Positions 55,690 to 64,000 of a DNA stretch of 64,000 bases are shown here, in pieces (positions within the stretch are counted from its first letter, which is position 1; each line of letters opens with the position of its first letter). The stretch lies in assembly GCA_964609385.1 (NCBI GenBank), contig CAZSSM010000004.1, positions 1 to 64,000 of the forward strand, given 5' to 3'. The position numbers were made by a program, and so were the translations under genes. The stretch is from CAZSSM01 sp964609385 (GTDB taxonomy: Bacteria; Planctomycetota; Planctomycetia; Isosphaerales; Isosphaeraceae). A model generated the notes under the pieces. The model made no database searches and was not told the DNA's origin. It saw only the letters and a list, made by a program, of their open reading frames with translations.

Positions 55690-56721
55690 TCACCAGAGGA
55701 ACCGATGAAAGTAGGCTTCCTGACGCGCTTGCCAGAGTCGGGTGCCGACCCCTTGAAGCTTGCGGCGACTCAAGGCCGGCCCGAGCCGATCGAGGGCCGC
55801 GCCGAAGGCGGCGAGCCGACCGAATTGGCCTCGGATAAGGGCGTGAAGCAGGCGCGGAACGATCCAGCCGCAGTGGCCGATCAGGCGACGTCCGGCGAGG
55901 TTCTTCCAGACGAACAGGAACGTGTTGCGCCAGGCCAGATCCTGATTGCCCTGATCGCCGAAGGTCGGGCCGAACGACCCGGCCCCAAGGTGATAGGCGA
56001 CCGACTCGGGGATGTAGTGACCGGTCCAACCGCGCATCCAGGCCCGGAACCCCAGGTCGAGGTCTTCGATTCGTCCGGGGTCGTAGATCGGGTCGTAGCC
56101 GCCCAGCGCGAGGAATCGCGAACGATCGACCATAAGGGCCGGTCCTGAAGCGGCGGTCAGGTCGCGTCGGTGGATCCAGGGGGCAGCGTCGGGGACTCGG
56201 CAACGGCCTTGGATGAGGCCGGCGACCGATCGGACCCGCGTCCGGAGCCCCTCATAGACTTGGCCGGTCGCGTCCCAGCACAACGGCGCGGCGAAGAAGG
56301 CCTCCTGATGACGTCCCAGCGCATCGAGGAGTGGATCGATCGCCCCGGCATCGAGGCGCACATCGTTGTTGAGCAGGTATAGATAACGCGATTCGAGCCG
56401 TGTAGCGACACGGTTGAAGGAGGCGAGTCCGCGGTTCGGCTCGCGAAAGACGGCGACCTCGGGCCATTTGCGTCGGAGATAGGCCACCGAATCGTCGTGC
56501 GAATTGTTGTCGACGACCGCGATGGCGCAGGGGCGTCGGCTGGCCGAGGCGGCCTCGTGAATCGACGGGAGGTTCTCCTCCAGGAGAGTCCTGCCGTTGT
56601 AGTTGAGAATCAGGATCGTGCATCCTGAGGGGTCCATCGTGGGATCCATCCCAGCCCCATCGTCGAGCGAATCGGAAGTCGATCGGACCAGCTTCGCCAA
56701 CTCCAAGGCGGGCCGATCCAT
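55690..56721 (-). CDS. Glycosyltransferase family 2 (rhamnosyltransferase-like)
   Basis: 343 residues. CTILILNYNGRTLLEENLPSI, AVVDNNSHDDSVAYLR, LLNNDVRLDAGAIDPLLDAL (DXD-like NNDVR), then GPALMVDRSRFLALGGYDPIYD and EDLDLGFRAWMRGW with the catalytic acidic ED-Y pattern. Typical of GT2 enzymes that add sugars to surface glycans. First gene of the minus-strand glycan operon; the start may lie at one of two later Met codons in the first 30 residues. Confidence 0.9.
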   Translation of the reverse strand: MDRPALELAKLVRSTSDSLDDGAGMDPTMDPSGCTILILNYNGRTLLEENLPSIHEAASASRRPCAIAVVDNNSHDDSVAYLRRKWPEVAVFREPNRGLASFNRVATRLESRYLYLLNNDVRLDAGAIDPLLDALGRHQEAFFAAPLCWDATGQVYEGLRTRVRSVAGLIQGRCRVPDAAPWIHRRDLTAASGPALMVDRSRFLALGGYDPIYDPGRIEDLDLGFRAWMRGWTGHYIPESVAYHLGAGSFGPTFGDQGNQDLAWRNTFLFVWKNLAGRRLIGHCGWIVPRLLHALIRGQFGRLAAFGAALDRLGPALSRRKLQGVGTRLWQARQEAYFHRFLW

Positions 56722-56807
56722 CCGGGGCGTAGGCTACGACGTTCCGACGGGACGGTCAAGCCAACGTGCCAGACCGTCCCGCTCGCGTTCTCGGTATCGA
56801 AAACGAC

Positions 56808-57767
56808 TCAGCCCTGGTAGGACGAGCCACGGAGCCGATCCAGGAGGGCCTTGGTGGCCAGAATGCCTTCGCTCTCGCCGAGATTCTTTCCTTCGTACTC
56901 GATCCCGATGTAACCGTCGTAGCCGGAGTCGGAAACGATCTTGAGGATCCTCGGGTAGTCGAGCCGGGTCTCGAAGCCGTCGTCGTCGAAGTCGTAGCTC
57001 TTGGCCGAGACGCCCTTGGCGAAGGGCATGAGCCGGGCGATCGCCTCGTAGACGTCGATGGTGTAGTTGCCCTGTCCGTCGCGGGGGAAGTTGCCAAAGT
57101 CGGGCAGGGTGCCGAAGAACTCGTCGCCGACCCCCTTCATGAGCGCGACCAGCGCATCGGGATCGCTGGAGGGGCCGCCATGGTTCTCGACGATCACATT
57201 GATGTCTTGGGACTTGGCGTATTCGGTCAACGCGCCGCAGCCGTTGACGGCTGCCGAGACGTCCTGAGCGCTGTAGTTGTTGCCGGTGTTGATCCGGATC
57301 GAGTGGCAACCCAGGGCGGACGCCGCGTCGACCCAACGCTTGTGGTTCTCGACGGCCTCCCGACGCTTCGACTCGTCGGCGTCGCTGAGCGAGCCCTCGC
57401 GGTCGATCATGATCAGGAGGCAGGTGACACCATTGTCATCGGCTCGGGTCTTGAGTTCCGACAGATACTTGGTGTCGGTGGCTTTATCCTTGAAGAACTG
57501 ATTGACGAACTCGACGCCGTCGATGCCGAAGCGTTCACGAGTGACGCGCGGAAAGTCGAGGTTGTCGATCTCACCGCCGAAGATCGTGTTGTGCAGCGAC
57601 CACTGGGCTAACGAGATCTTGAAGTCGCCGATGTTGCCCGGTTCGGGCTGACCGAGGTCGGCCTGAAGAGCGGCCCAGGACGGCTGGGCGTTCAGGCCCA
57701 GCAACGCGGCACTGGCCAAACTGCCTCGGAGGATCTGGCGACGGGTCAAGGGGGTCGAACGGGTCAT
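56808..57767 (-). CDS. Exported TIM-barrel sugar phosphate isomerase/epimerase (Tat signal)
   Basis: 319 residues. Twin-arginine leader TRRQILRGSLASAALLGL with AQPSWA cleavage region. Mature xylose-isomerase-like barrel: ISLAQWSLHNTIFGG, GIDGVEFVNQFF, LIMIDREGSL, IRINTGNN, VIVENHGG with a Glu and His of the metal site, and GYDGYIGIEYEG near the end. Common in planctomycetes as an exported folded enzyme. The neighbouring gene encodes a cytosolic relative. Confidence 0.87.
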   Translation of the reverse strand: MTRSTPLTRRQILRGSLASAALLGLNAQPSWAALQADLGQPEPGNIGDFKISLAQWSLHNTIFGGEIDNLDFPRVTRERFGIDGVEFVNQFFKDKATDTKYLSELKTRADDNGVTCLLIMIDREGSLSDADESKRREAVENHKRWVDAASALGCHSIRINTGNNYSAQDVSAAVNGCGALTEYAKSQDINVIVENHGGPSSDPDALVALMKGVGDEFFGTLPDFGNFPRDGQGNYTIDVYEAIARLMPFAKGVSAKSYDFDDDGFETRLDYPRILKIVSDSGYDGYIGIEYEGKNLGESEGILATKALLDRLRGSSYQG

Positions 57768-57909
57768 TGGCGGAAGACTCCTAATGGAAGCGCGATTGGA
57801 GAGGACGGGTCGTTATGGACGATCGATCGATTCGAAAGCGGTCGGACGAACGGGACAGGGGACGGGTCGTCGACTGGTTGTGGAGAGCAAAAGGACGATT
57901 CCCGAAGCC

Positions 57910-58734
57910 TCAGGCGTAGGCGACCTGTCGGGCATCGAGTGCGCTCTTAAGGGCCATGGCAGCGTCGCCGAACCGGTCGGGCCCGGTGAAGCCGTACATC
58001 TTCTCGGCGACGACCAGGTGCGGTTCCAGGACGCAGAAGCCGTCGAAGCCCGAGGCGACGGCGTCGGCGATCAGCTCGGGGATCTTGCCGTCGCCCTGGC
58101 CGGCGGGGACGTTGCGTTGGAGGCTCAGCGAGTAATCTTTGACGTGGAAGTGGTTGACTCGAGACTTGAGGAGGTCCCAGGCCTGCTGGACGTCCTGGCC
58201 GATCTCGATGTAGTTGGCCGGGTCGAAGGCGTGTCCGAGTCCGGGCCCGGCGACTTGTTCGAGGAGGTCGAGGACCCGCGCGGCGGTGTCGCCGTAGATC
58301 TTCCGCTCGTTCTCCAGGACGAGGTTGAGACCGCGATCGGCGGCGAGCTTGGCCTTGGTGGCCATCCGTTCCAAAACTGCGTCGCGGTGAGCGGCCGGAT
58401 CGTCCCCATCGGGGATGTAGTAGCTGAAGATCCGGATCTTGGACGTCCCATAGAAGTCGGCCAAATCCATGGCCTTTTGGAACGCTTCGAGGTGCGGTTC
58501 GAACGGGTCGGTGATGGTGATCTTGCCGATCGGCGAGCCGATGGCGCTGAGGCCGAAACCGCGCGCCTTGAGGAGGTCGCGGAAGGCCTCGTGCTGCTCG
58601 GCACTGAGGTTCATCACGTTTTCGCTGTGGATCGAGCGGAACTCGATGTGGCGGATCCCGTTCCGTTCCAGCACGTCGATCTGTTCGACCGGATCGGCGG
58701 CGATCTCATCGGCGAAGGCGCTCAAGCGAATCAT
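57910..58734 (-). CDS. TIM-barrel sugar phosphate isomerase/epimerase
   Basis: 274 residues from ATG 58734, no export signal. IRLSAFADEIAADPVEQIDVL at the N-terminus, HIEFRSIHSENVMNL, SAIGSPIGKITITD, LVLENERKIYGD (metal Glu), GHAFDPANYIEIG, VNHFHVKDYS and FCVLEPHL. The Glu-Asp-His-Glu metal set of the AP-endonuclease/xylose isomerase group is present. Lies upstream of the exported relative by 142 bp; substrate unknown. Confidence 0.86.
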   Translation of the reverse strand: MIRLSAFADEIAADPVEQIDVLERNGIRHIEFRSIHSENVMNLSAEQHEAFRDLLKARGFGLSAIGSPIGKITITDPFEPHLEAFQKAMDLADFYGTSKIRIFSYYIPDGDDPAAHRDAVLERMATKAKLAADRGLNLVLENERKIYGDTAARVLDLLEQVAGPGLGHAFDPANYIEIGQDVQQAWDLLKSRVNHFHVKDYSLSLQRNVPAGQGDGKIPELIADAVASGFDGFCVLEPHLVVAEKMYGFTGPDRFGDAAMALKSALDARQVAYA

Positions 58735-58946
58735 GGTCGCGGGTCCCGGGCAGGCGTCTGGATCGGACAATCGGCGAGCGACCGGTCCGGGCAGGCCGAG
58801 CCGGTTTCCCTCCAATCTATGCGGGTCGCGATCCGATCGCCACCACCCGTTGTCGAGTCGCCGACGGATCGGCTAATTTGGGAGCATGATCGGCCTCCGT
58901 GTCAGCCGATCCCCCTTTCGAAGACGCGGAGCGAGAAACGAGCCCG

Positions 58947-59504
58947 ATGGAATACGCCGTCGCATTCATCATTTACGCAATCGTTTTGTACGTCGCGCAA
59001 TATATCGTCATCGAATATGCTCAGAAATACCTCTATGACGAGACGACGAGCTTGCTCGGCTGGCGGATCCTGGCCGGCACGATCCTTTTCTCAGCGATCC
59101 TGACGTTCACCCGGACCGGCTTCGACCGGATGTTCACCGACGACCTCGGGGCGACTGTGCTCCAAGCGATCGTTTGGTTCGGTGTCTTCACGCTGCTCTA
59201 TCAATTCCATCCGCCGCATGCGGCGACGATCAGTTTGGGCATGCTGTTGATCGTGCCGGGCATCGCGACGATCGCCAGCGACAGCCTGATGCGGAGTCCG
59301 CCGCCGGCCCAAGTCGCGGAGGACTCCCAAGCCGAGCCGATTCGGCCCGGACCGACCCGACTCCAGACCAGTCCCCGTTTGTACGAGCCGTCCGAAGATG
59401 GGGACGACGCGGAGACCCAAGACGAACAAGCGGTCGAGGGCGCGGAGGATGAAACCGACCCGGCTGAGGAGCCGTCGGAATCGTCCGAGGGCGACGCGGC
59501 CTGA
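58947..59504 (+). CDS. Small membrane protein with acidic C-terminal tail
   Basis: 185 residues from ATG 58947 (GTG 58899 would add 16). Hydrophobic helices: AVAFIIYAIVLYVAQYIVI, ILAGTILFSAILTF, IVWFGVFTLLYQF and LGMLLIVPGIATIAS. The last 75 residues are acidic, Asp/Glu/Ser-rich, probably cytosolic. No family recognised. It is divergent from the isomerase genes and convergent with hpnG; the downstream sequence has an imperfect CGAACC/GGTTCG palindrome. Confidence 0.7.
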   Translation: MEYAVAFIIYAIVLYVAQYIVIEYAQKYLYDETTSLLGWRILAGTILFSAILTFTRTGFDRMFTDDLGATVLQAIVWFGVFTLLYQFHPPHAATISLGMLLIVPGIATIASDSLMRSPPPAQVAEDSQAEPIRPGPTRLQTSPRLYEPSEDGDDAETQDEQAVEGAEDETDPAEEPSESSEGDAA

Positions 59505-59562
59505 TTCGAACCCCGAACCGACCGGTTCGAGTGGGGTCGGGATGTGGACCCAGGGGTCCCGG

Positions 59563-60342
59563 TCAGTTTGAAGCGTCGCGCGGATGTTCGTCGTTGAGGT
59601 GGCGGACGACTAAGTCGAGGGCCTTGGCGAGTCGGTCGGCGGCGTGGACGGCCCGCTCGCGGAGCGCCCAGAGGTCGCCGACGATGGCCGGTCGTTTCCA
59701 AAGCGCTCCGAAGGTCGCGCCCCAGCGATAGCCTTCGGTCGGGCCGAGGAGGGTGGCCACCTCGGGCGGCACCGGGTCCTCGGCGGCATCGCTGATGGCC
59801 CGCACAGCCAGAAATCGAGCACCACGCCCGACACAGAGATCGGCGATCGCCCATGACTCCATGTCGACGGCCGATGCGCTGGTGGAGGCGTGGAGTTCGG
59901 CTTTGGCCTCGGGGCTGGCCACGATCCGATCGACGGTCAAAAGCGAGCCGGCCACGAGTCGACCGCCACCGTGGTCCTTAGCGAGGTCGTCGGACAGAGC
60001 GAAGGGGATCCGGAACCGGTTTGCATTGAGATCGCGGACCTCGTCGGCGATGAGGGCGTCACCGACTCGGAGCGTGGGGTCGAGACCGCCGGCCAGGCCC
60101 GCCGCGATCGTCCAGGTCGGTCGGTGTCCGGCATGCAGCCGATCGGTCGCCAGCCGCGCCCGCTCGCGACCCGGTCCGGAGACGATCAGGCCGATATCAA
60201 GATCGTGCCAGCGGCCGGCGATCAGCTCGAAGCCCGCGCCTCGGATCCTCGAGCGTTGCGCGAGCCGATCACGGATCGGATCGGCCTCCAAGGCCAGGGC
60301 GACCACGATGCCGACGTCAAGACCGATCGTTGCGGCGGTCAT
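59563..60342 (-). CDS. hpnG: Hopanoid-associated phosphorylase/nucleosidase HpnG
   Basis: 259 residues of the purine phosphorylase/MTA-SAH nucleosidase superfamily. Seen: VGIVVALALEADPIRDRL, the GPGRERA loop, AAGLAGGLDPTLRVGDALIADEV, and the base/ribose site AVDMESWAIADLC followed by FLAVRAISDAAED. HpnG is known to release adenine from adenosylhopane made by HpnH, leading to ribosylhopane. The call rests on superfamily motifs plus the cluster with hpnH and shc. One small unknown gene separates it from hpnH. Confidence 0.85.
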   Translation of the reverse strand: MTAATIGLDVGIVVALALEADPIRDRLAQRSRIRGAGFELIAGRWHDLDIGLIVSGPGRERARLATDRLHAGHRPTWTIAAGLAGGLDPTLRVGDALIADEVRDLNANRFRIPFALSDDLAKDHGGGRLVAGSLLTVDRIVASPEAKAELHASTSASAVDMESWAIADLCVGRGARFLAVRAISDAAEDPVPPEVATLLGPTEGYRWGATFGALWKRPAIVGDLWALRERAVHAADRLAKALDLVVRHLNDEHPRDASN

Positions 60343-60381
60343 CGGTTATGCTCATTTCGGACACAACATCGATTGACCAAC

Positions 60382-60768
60382 TCAGTCTTGGGCCTTCGAA
60401 GGGACGGGAGCCTCCGATGCGGCCCGCACGATCGCTTCGGCCTCGGCCCGCTTCTTCGCTTGCCAGGCCTCCCAGGATCGGCCTTCGGCCATGTCGCGTC
60501 CGGTGAAGGCGATCGCGGCGATCTCCGAGCCATTGACCGAGATGGGCGGTCCGCCGTCGGGTGGGAAGAGGTCGAGGGTCCGCCCGTCGGCAGTCTCGCG
60601 AATGTTTGAGAGATACCCCGTTTGCGAGCCGCCGTCAATCCGGTGCAACGTCACGTCCCCCCGGTAGTCCATGGCGCGCGCCCAGGCGGGTTGGTCGCCC
60701 GGCCCACCATCCAGGGTTTCGATTCGACCGTGCATCGAGATGTCGCCCGATGTGTCGGATTCGCTCAT
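60382..60768 (-). CDS. Uncharacterised 128-residue protein between hpnG and hpnH
   Basis: Starts at ATG 60768. No family recognised. N-terminal half is polar and Gly/Asp-rich; the middle has a compact beta look (RGDVTLHRIDGG, RTLDLFPPDGGPPISVNGSEIAAIAFTGRD) like a small Sm-like or PilZ-like barrel; the end is an Ala/Glu/Arg helix. No signal peptide, membrane helix or Cys. It lies 68 bp after hpnH and 39 bp before hpnG on the same strand, so it should be co-transcribed with them. Confidence 0.65.
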   Translation of the reverse strand: MSESDTSGDISMHGRIETLDGGPGDQPAWARAMDYRGDVTLHRIDGGSQTGYLSNIRETADGRTLDLFPPDGGPPISVNGSEIAAIAFTGRDMAEGRSWEAWQAKKRAEAEAIVRAASEAPVPSKAQD

Positions 60769-60836
60769 GATCGCATCTCGTCTTGGGGAGCTAATCGAAA
60801 AATCCGAGACGTGAACCTCAAGGATGCGGTCTGAAA

Positions 60837-61850
60837 TTAGGCAGCGATCATCGCCCTTAGGGTCCGGACGACCCCCATCGGCGAAGAGAAGGTATCGTCG
60901 ACGGCCGAGGCCTCGTAGCCGCTATGGACCATGCAGTCAGCGCACTTGGGATTGTTGCGGTGGCCGTAGGCGTCCCAATCGGTGGTGTCCATGAGTTCTT
61001 GGAACGTCTCCGCGTACCCTTCCTGCAACAGATAGCAAGGTTTCTGCCAACCGAAGATGTTATACGTGGGCATGCCCCATGGGGTGCATCGGTAGTCGGC
61101 CTGTCCGCTGAGGAACTGGAGGAACAGCGGCGAGTGGTTGAACCGCCAGCGTCGGTGCGGTCGAGCGAGGATCTCACGGAAGAGGTTGATGGTCGCTTGA
61201 CGCTTGAGGAAGCTCTCCTGGTCGGGCGCTTTGGAGTAGCTGTAGCCGGGCGAGACCATCAAGCCCTCGACGCCCATGTCGGTCATCTCGTCGAAGAAGG
61301 CGCGGACGCGGTTCGGGTCGGCGCCGTCGAAGAGCGTCGTGTTGGTCGTGACGCGGAAGCCCATCTCGAGGGCGAGCTGGATCGCCTCGATGGCGCGGTC
61401 GTAGACGCCGTCGCGGCAGACGGCCTCATCGTGCTCGTCGCGGAGCCCATCCATGTGGACGCTGAAGCTGAGGAACTTTGAGGGTCGGTAGTCGCCGTCC
61501 TCCAGCTTCTGCTTGAGCAACAGGGCATTGGTGCAGAGGTAGACATATTTTTTGCGAGCGACGAGCCCCTCGATGATCTCGGGCATCTGCGGGTGCATCA
61601 ACGGCTCGCCGCCGGGGATCGAGATGATCGGCACACCGGACTCTTCGACAGCCCGGAAGCACTGTTCGGGGGTCAGTTGCCTCCGGAGGATGTGGCCGGG
61701 ATACTGGATCTTGCCGCAGCCGGCGCAGGCGAGGTTGCAGCGGAAGAGCGGCTCCAGCATCAGGACCAGCGGATAGCGCTTGCGGCCCCGGAGCTTGTTG
61801 CCGAGCACGTAGGTCGCGACCGTCCACATCTGTGTGAAGGGGATGCCCAT
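60837..61850 (-). CDS. hpnH: Adenosyl-hopene transferase HpnH (radical SAM)
   Basis: 337 residues from ATG 61850; the frame extends to 61925 without conserved content. It joins the 5'-deoxyadenosyl radical of SAM to diploptene, giving adenosylhopane, the first step to extended C35 hopanoids. Radical SAM cluster Cys38-x3-Cys42-x2-Cys45 in CNLACAGC, then GGEPLMHPQM, TNALLLKQKL and HMDGLRDEHD. The C-terminal region has GWQKPCYLLQEGYAETF and CADCMVHSGYE, typical of HpnH. It lies downstream of shc with a structured 141-bp spacer. Confidence 0.95.
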   Translation of the reverse strand: MGIPFTQMWTVATYVLGNKLRGRKRYPLVLMLEPLFRCNLACAGCGKIQYPGHILRRQLTPEQCFRAVEESGVPIISIPGGEPLMHPQMPEIIEGLVARKKYVYLCTNALLLKQKLEDGDYRPSKFLSFSVHMDGLRDEHDEAVCRDGVYDRAIEAIQLALEMGFRVTTNTTLFDGADPNRVRAFFDEMTDMGVEGLMVSPGYSYSKAPDQESFLKRQATINLFREILARPHRRWRFNHSPLFLQFLSGQADYRCTPWGMPTYNIFGWQKPCYLLQEGYAETFQELMDTTDWDAYGHRNNPKCADCMVHSGYEASAVDDTFSSPMGVVRTLRAMIAA

Positions 61851-61902
61851 GGTGCCGTGTCCTTGGCGTTTCACGTGTGGTCTGGAGAGAGGAGCGAGCG
61901 AT

Positions 61903-61957
61903 CCCGAGTCGTCGCGCGACCCCACGCGACGGGCCTCGGGACTTCGAACGACTCGGG
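61903..61957. promoter_or_regulatory. Long inverted repeat in the shc-hpnH spacer
   Basis: Arms CCCGAGTCGT (61903-61912) and ACGACTCGGG (61948-61957) pair perfectly over 10 bp around 35 nt, which itself holds a partial inner hairpin GTCGCG/CGCGAC. It lies 53 bp upstream of the hpnH ATG on the minus strand. It could be an attenuator, a terminator partly read through, an mRNA processing site or a protein-binding site. Confidence 0.5.
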
Positions 61958-61991
61958 AGTTAATGCCGATCAGGCTTCGGGAGAGGCGACC

Positions 61992-63956
61992 TCAGGAGTG
62001 GGCCGCGTCGATCCGGGTTCGACCTGGTTGCATTTCGGCTAACGAGTCATTGCGCCAGGGGTGACGGCCTTCGAGAACTCGACGGGCTCGGGCCAGGGCC
62101 ATCAAGGGGAAGTAGGTCCGGTAGTAGTGGTAGCGGAGGTAGAAGACCTTGGGGAAGCCGGTCCCGGTATAGGGCGCTTCATCCCAATTGCCGTCGGGCC
62201 GCTGGTTGGCGACGAGCCAGTCAACGCCACGCGCGACGGCCATGCCGTGACCGCGGCCGGCGGCGATCAGCCCGAGGACCGCCCACGCGGTCTGAGAAGC
62301 GGTCGACTCGCCGATCCCACGCAACGAAGGATCCTCATACGTCGCGCAGGTCTCGCCCCAGGCGCCTGAAGTCTGCTGAACCGACTCCAGCCAGTCGGCG
62401 GCGTGGACCAGTCGGGGATCGGACATCGGATGGTCGATCGCGGCCAACCCTTGAAGGACCTGCCAGGTCCCGTAGATGTAATTGACACCCCAACGACCAT
62501 ACCAGCATCCGTCGGCCTCTTGAGTCCGCCAGAGATAGTCCAAACCGCGCTGAATGGACGGGTGGTCGGCGGGCAGATCGAGGGTGCCGAGCATCTCGAG
62601 GATCCGCGCGGTGATGTCCGGGCAGCTCGGGTCGAGCATCGCGTTGTGGTCGGCGAACGGGATCTGGGTGAGCACTTCGTTGTCGATGTCCGCGTCGAAG
62701 GCGGCCCAGCCCCCGTCACGACCTTGCAGGGCCAAAACCCAGTCACGACCGCGCTTGAGGATCGGATCGAGCCGATCACGGCCGAACCATTCTCGGTTGC
62801 GATGCAGGCCCATGAGGACCATGGCCGTGTCGTCGATGTCCGGATAGAAGGCGTTGTCGTACTGGAAATGCCAGCCGCTGGGCTCAACCTGGGGACGTTT
62901 GACGGCCCAGTCGCCGACGCGACGGACCTCCTTAATGCAGAGCCAGTCGATCGCCTCGCCGAGTGCTTGTTGGCCCTGGTCGGTCTGTTCGACCTCGGCA
63001 TCGGTCAGGGCGATCGTCGAGATGGCGGTGTCCCAGACCGGCGAGAGGCAGGGTTGGATCCGGAGATCGTCGCCATCCTCGTCGCGGAGGATCAGGTTGT
63101 CGAGCCGCTCCCGGGCCCAGGCCACGTCGGGGTGATCGTCCTCGAACCCGAGGGCTCGGAGGGCGACCAGGGTATAGACCATGGGGGGGAAGATCGCACC
63201 CAGACCGTCGGAGTCCTCGAACCGTCGCCGCATCCAACGGAGCGCCGCGTCGAGGCCGGCTTGACGCCAACGCCGAGGGACGGTGCGGTCGATCCGTTTA
63301 AGGATCGCGTCGATCAAGAGGAAAGCGTTGGCCCAGCAGATGGGGTTGGTTGACCGTCGGATCGGGTGTCGGGGTTGGTCGGGCAGGAACAACTCCGCGA
63401 TCCCGAGCCCGGGTTCCAAACGCCGGACGGGCTTGAGAACCGAGAGGATCGCCAACGGGATGACGATCGGTCGGGTCCAGGCCGACATGGCGTGCAGGTG
63501 GATCGGGAACCAACGGGGAAGCATCGCCAGTTCGGGCGGGACGCTGGGGCAGTCGTGGTAGTCGACCTGGCCCAGCAGGGCCAAGTAGAAGCGGGTGAAG
63601 CTGTTGCATTGCGAGGCGCCGCCGGCCTCTAGGATCAGGTCACGAGCCCGGGTCAGGACCGGATCATGGAAGTCGTAGCCGGCTAGCTTGAGCGCGAAGT
63701 AGGCCTTGACCGTCGCGCTGATCTCGAAGGGGCCGTCGGGATAGATCGCCCAGCCGCCCTCGGGCCGCTCCTGGCGATAGATGTAGCGGGCCGCCTCAGC
63801 GATCTTCGGGTCGTCGTCTTCGCCGAGGAAGATCTTTAGGAGGATGTACTCGGTCTCGAGGATCGTGTCCCCTTCGAGTTCACCGACCCAATGGCCGTCG
63901 CCCCGCTGCTGAGCCAGCAGCCAATCGACCGTGCGTTGCGCGGCCGTATCGAGCAT
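61992..63956 (-). CDS. shc: Squalene-hopene cyclase (5' end possibly outside the window)
   Basis: Cyclises squalene to hopene or hopanol at the membrane. 654 residues from ATG 63956. The catalytic DXDDTA motif is DIDDTAM at about 373-378. QW repeats are plentiful: QQRGDGHWVGEL, QERPEGGWAIYPDG, GRDGGWAAFDAD, QEADGCWYGRWGVNYIYGTWQ, QQTSGAWGE, QRPDGNWDE. The cyclase-specific channel and C-terminal YHYYRTYFPLMALAR are present. No stop lies between 63957 and the right edge in this frame, and the family N-terminus is often about 10-30 residues longer, so the true start may be further upstream. Head gene of the hopanoid cluster. Confidence 0.96.
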   Translation of the reverse strand: MLDTAAQRTVDWLLAQQRGDGHWVGELEGDTILETEYILLKIFLGEDDDPKIAEAARYIYRQERPEGGWAIYPDGPFEISATVKAYFALKLAGYDFHDPVLTRARDLILEAGGASQCNSFTRFYLALLGQVDYHDCPSVPPELAMLPRWFPIHLHAMSAWTRPIVIPLAILSVLKPVRRLEPGLGIAELFLPDQPRHPIRRSTNPICWANAFLLIDAILKRIDRTVPRRWRQAGLDAALRWMRRRFEDSDGLGAIFPPMVYTLVALRALGFEDDHPDVAWARERLDNLILRDEDGDDLRIQPCLSPVWDTAISTIALTDAEVEQTDQGQQALGEAIDWLCIKEVRRVGDWAVKRPQVEPSGWHFQYDNAFYPDIDDTAMVLMGLHRNREWFGRDRLDPILKRGRDWVLALQGRDGGWAAFDADIDNEVLTQIPFADHNAMLDPSCPDITARILEMLGTLDLPADHPSIQRGLDYLWRTQEADGCWYGRWGVNYIYGTWQVLQGLAAIDHPMSDPRLVHAADWLESVQQTSGAWGETCATYEDPSLRGIGESTASQTAWAVLGLIAAGRGHGMAVARGVDWLVANQRPDGNWDEAPYTGTGFPKVFYLRYHYYRTYFPLMALARARRVLEGRHPWRNDSLAEMQPGRTRIDAAHS

Positions 63957-64000
63957 TTCGGGTGAGGTCAGCTGGATCGGGGTGCGGTTGGTGTCGGTCG

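Noticed and set aside
57784..59103. 439-codon plus-strand frame opposite the isomerase gene
   Set aside because: It is antisense to the clear TIM-barrel gene at 57910-58734 and has no recognisable motif. High GC content makes long shadow frames common here.
1..64000. CRISPR arrays, tRNA and rRNA genes, prophage or integrase
   Set aside because: No regularly spaced repeats, no cloverleaf with a T-loop GGTTCGAATCC pattern, no rRNA-like stretch and no integrase or phage structural gene were found.

Overview
The window reads as chromosomal DNA from a high-GC planctomycete, most likely of the Isosphaeraceae/Gemmatales side of the phylum. The clues are a DUF1559 pseudopilin-like protein with its H-x9-DG tail, a very large MoxR/DUF58/BatA/DUF4175 cluster, a hopanoid cluster (squalene-hopene cyclase, HpnH, HpnG), exported TIM-barrel isomerases with twin-arginine leaders, many non-ATG starts and wide intergenic gaps. 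A run of exactly 100 N at 48897-48996 is a scaffold gap, so this is a draft assembly. Family assignments come from recognising motifs by eye; no database search was run.

Layout. 1-3980: heat-shock block on the minus strand (dnaK, a small gene translationally coupled to it, then clpB running off the left edge), with a CIRCE-like but non-consensus inverted repeat upstream of dnaK. 4024-10086: plus-strand housekeeping genes (pheA, aroF, tpiA, secG, yicC-type, gmk, rpoZ). 10164-14988: two glycosyltransferase-like genes, a zinc-ribbon methyltransferase overlapping the second one on the opposite strand, an ElaA-type acetyltransferase and an ATP-grasp protein. 15458-35808: a 20-kb co-oriented block with a 1536-residue PQQ-propeller/TPR protein, MoxR ATPase, DUF58, two membrane VWA proteins, a DUF4175-like coiled-coil protein, an acidic Gln-rich exported protein, an exported terpene-cyclase-fold repeat protein and an NPCBM-domain protein. 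It looks like one envelope-directed MoxR chaperone system.

35921-38154: a soluble sensorless histidine kinase convergent with an ANTAR response regulator and a protein that I read as a degenerate histidine kinase lacking the catalytic His and the G1 box. 38451-40421: MaoC-like dehydratase, a small antitoxin-like protein and a TIM-barrel isomerase. 40710-46598: a GT4 glycosyltransferase, two coupled GT39-type membrane glycosyltransferases and a methyltransferase. 47041-50081: a DUF1559/DUF1573/membrane-protein cassette flanked by 68-bp direct repeats (about 87 percent identical); one repeat is the authentic 3' end of the neighbouring GT9 gene and the other is a detached copy. 49995-56721: a tightly coupled minus-strand glycan operon (GT2, GT2, methyltransferase, polysaccharide deacetylase, GT4, GT9). 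56808-59504: two TIM-barrel isomerases and a small membrane protein. 59563-64000: hopanoid genes shc, hpnH, an unknown small gene and hpnG, with a long inverted repeat in the hpnH leader.

The least explained items are the dnaK operator, the ANTAR/pseudokinase module, the repeat-flanked cassette, the breadth of the MoxR block and the structured hpnH leader.
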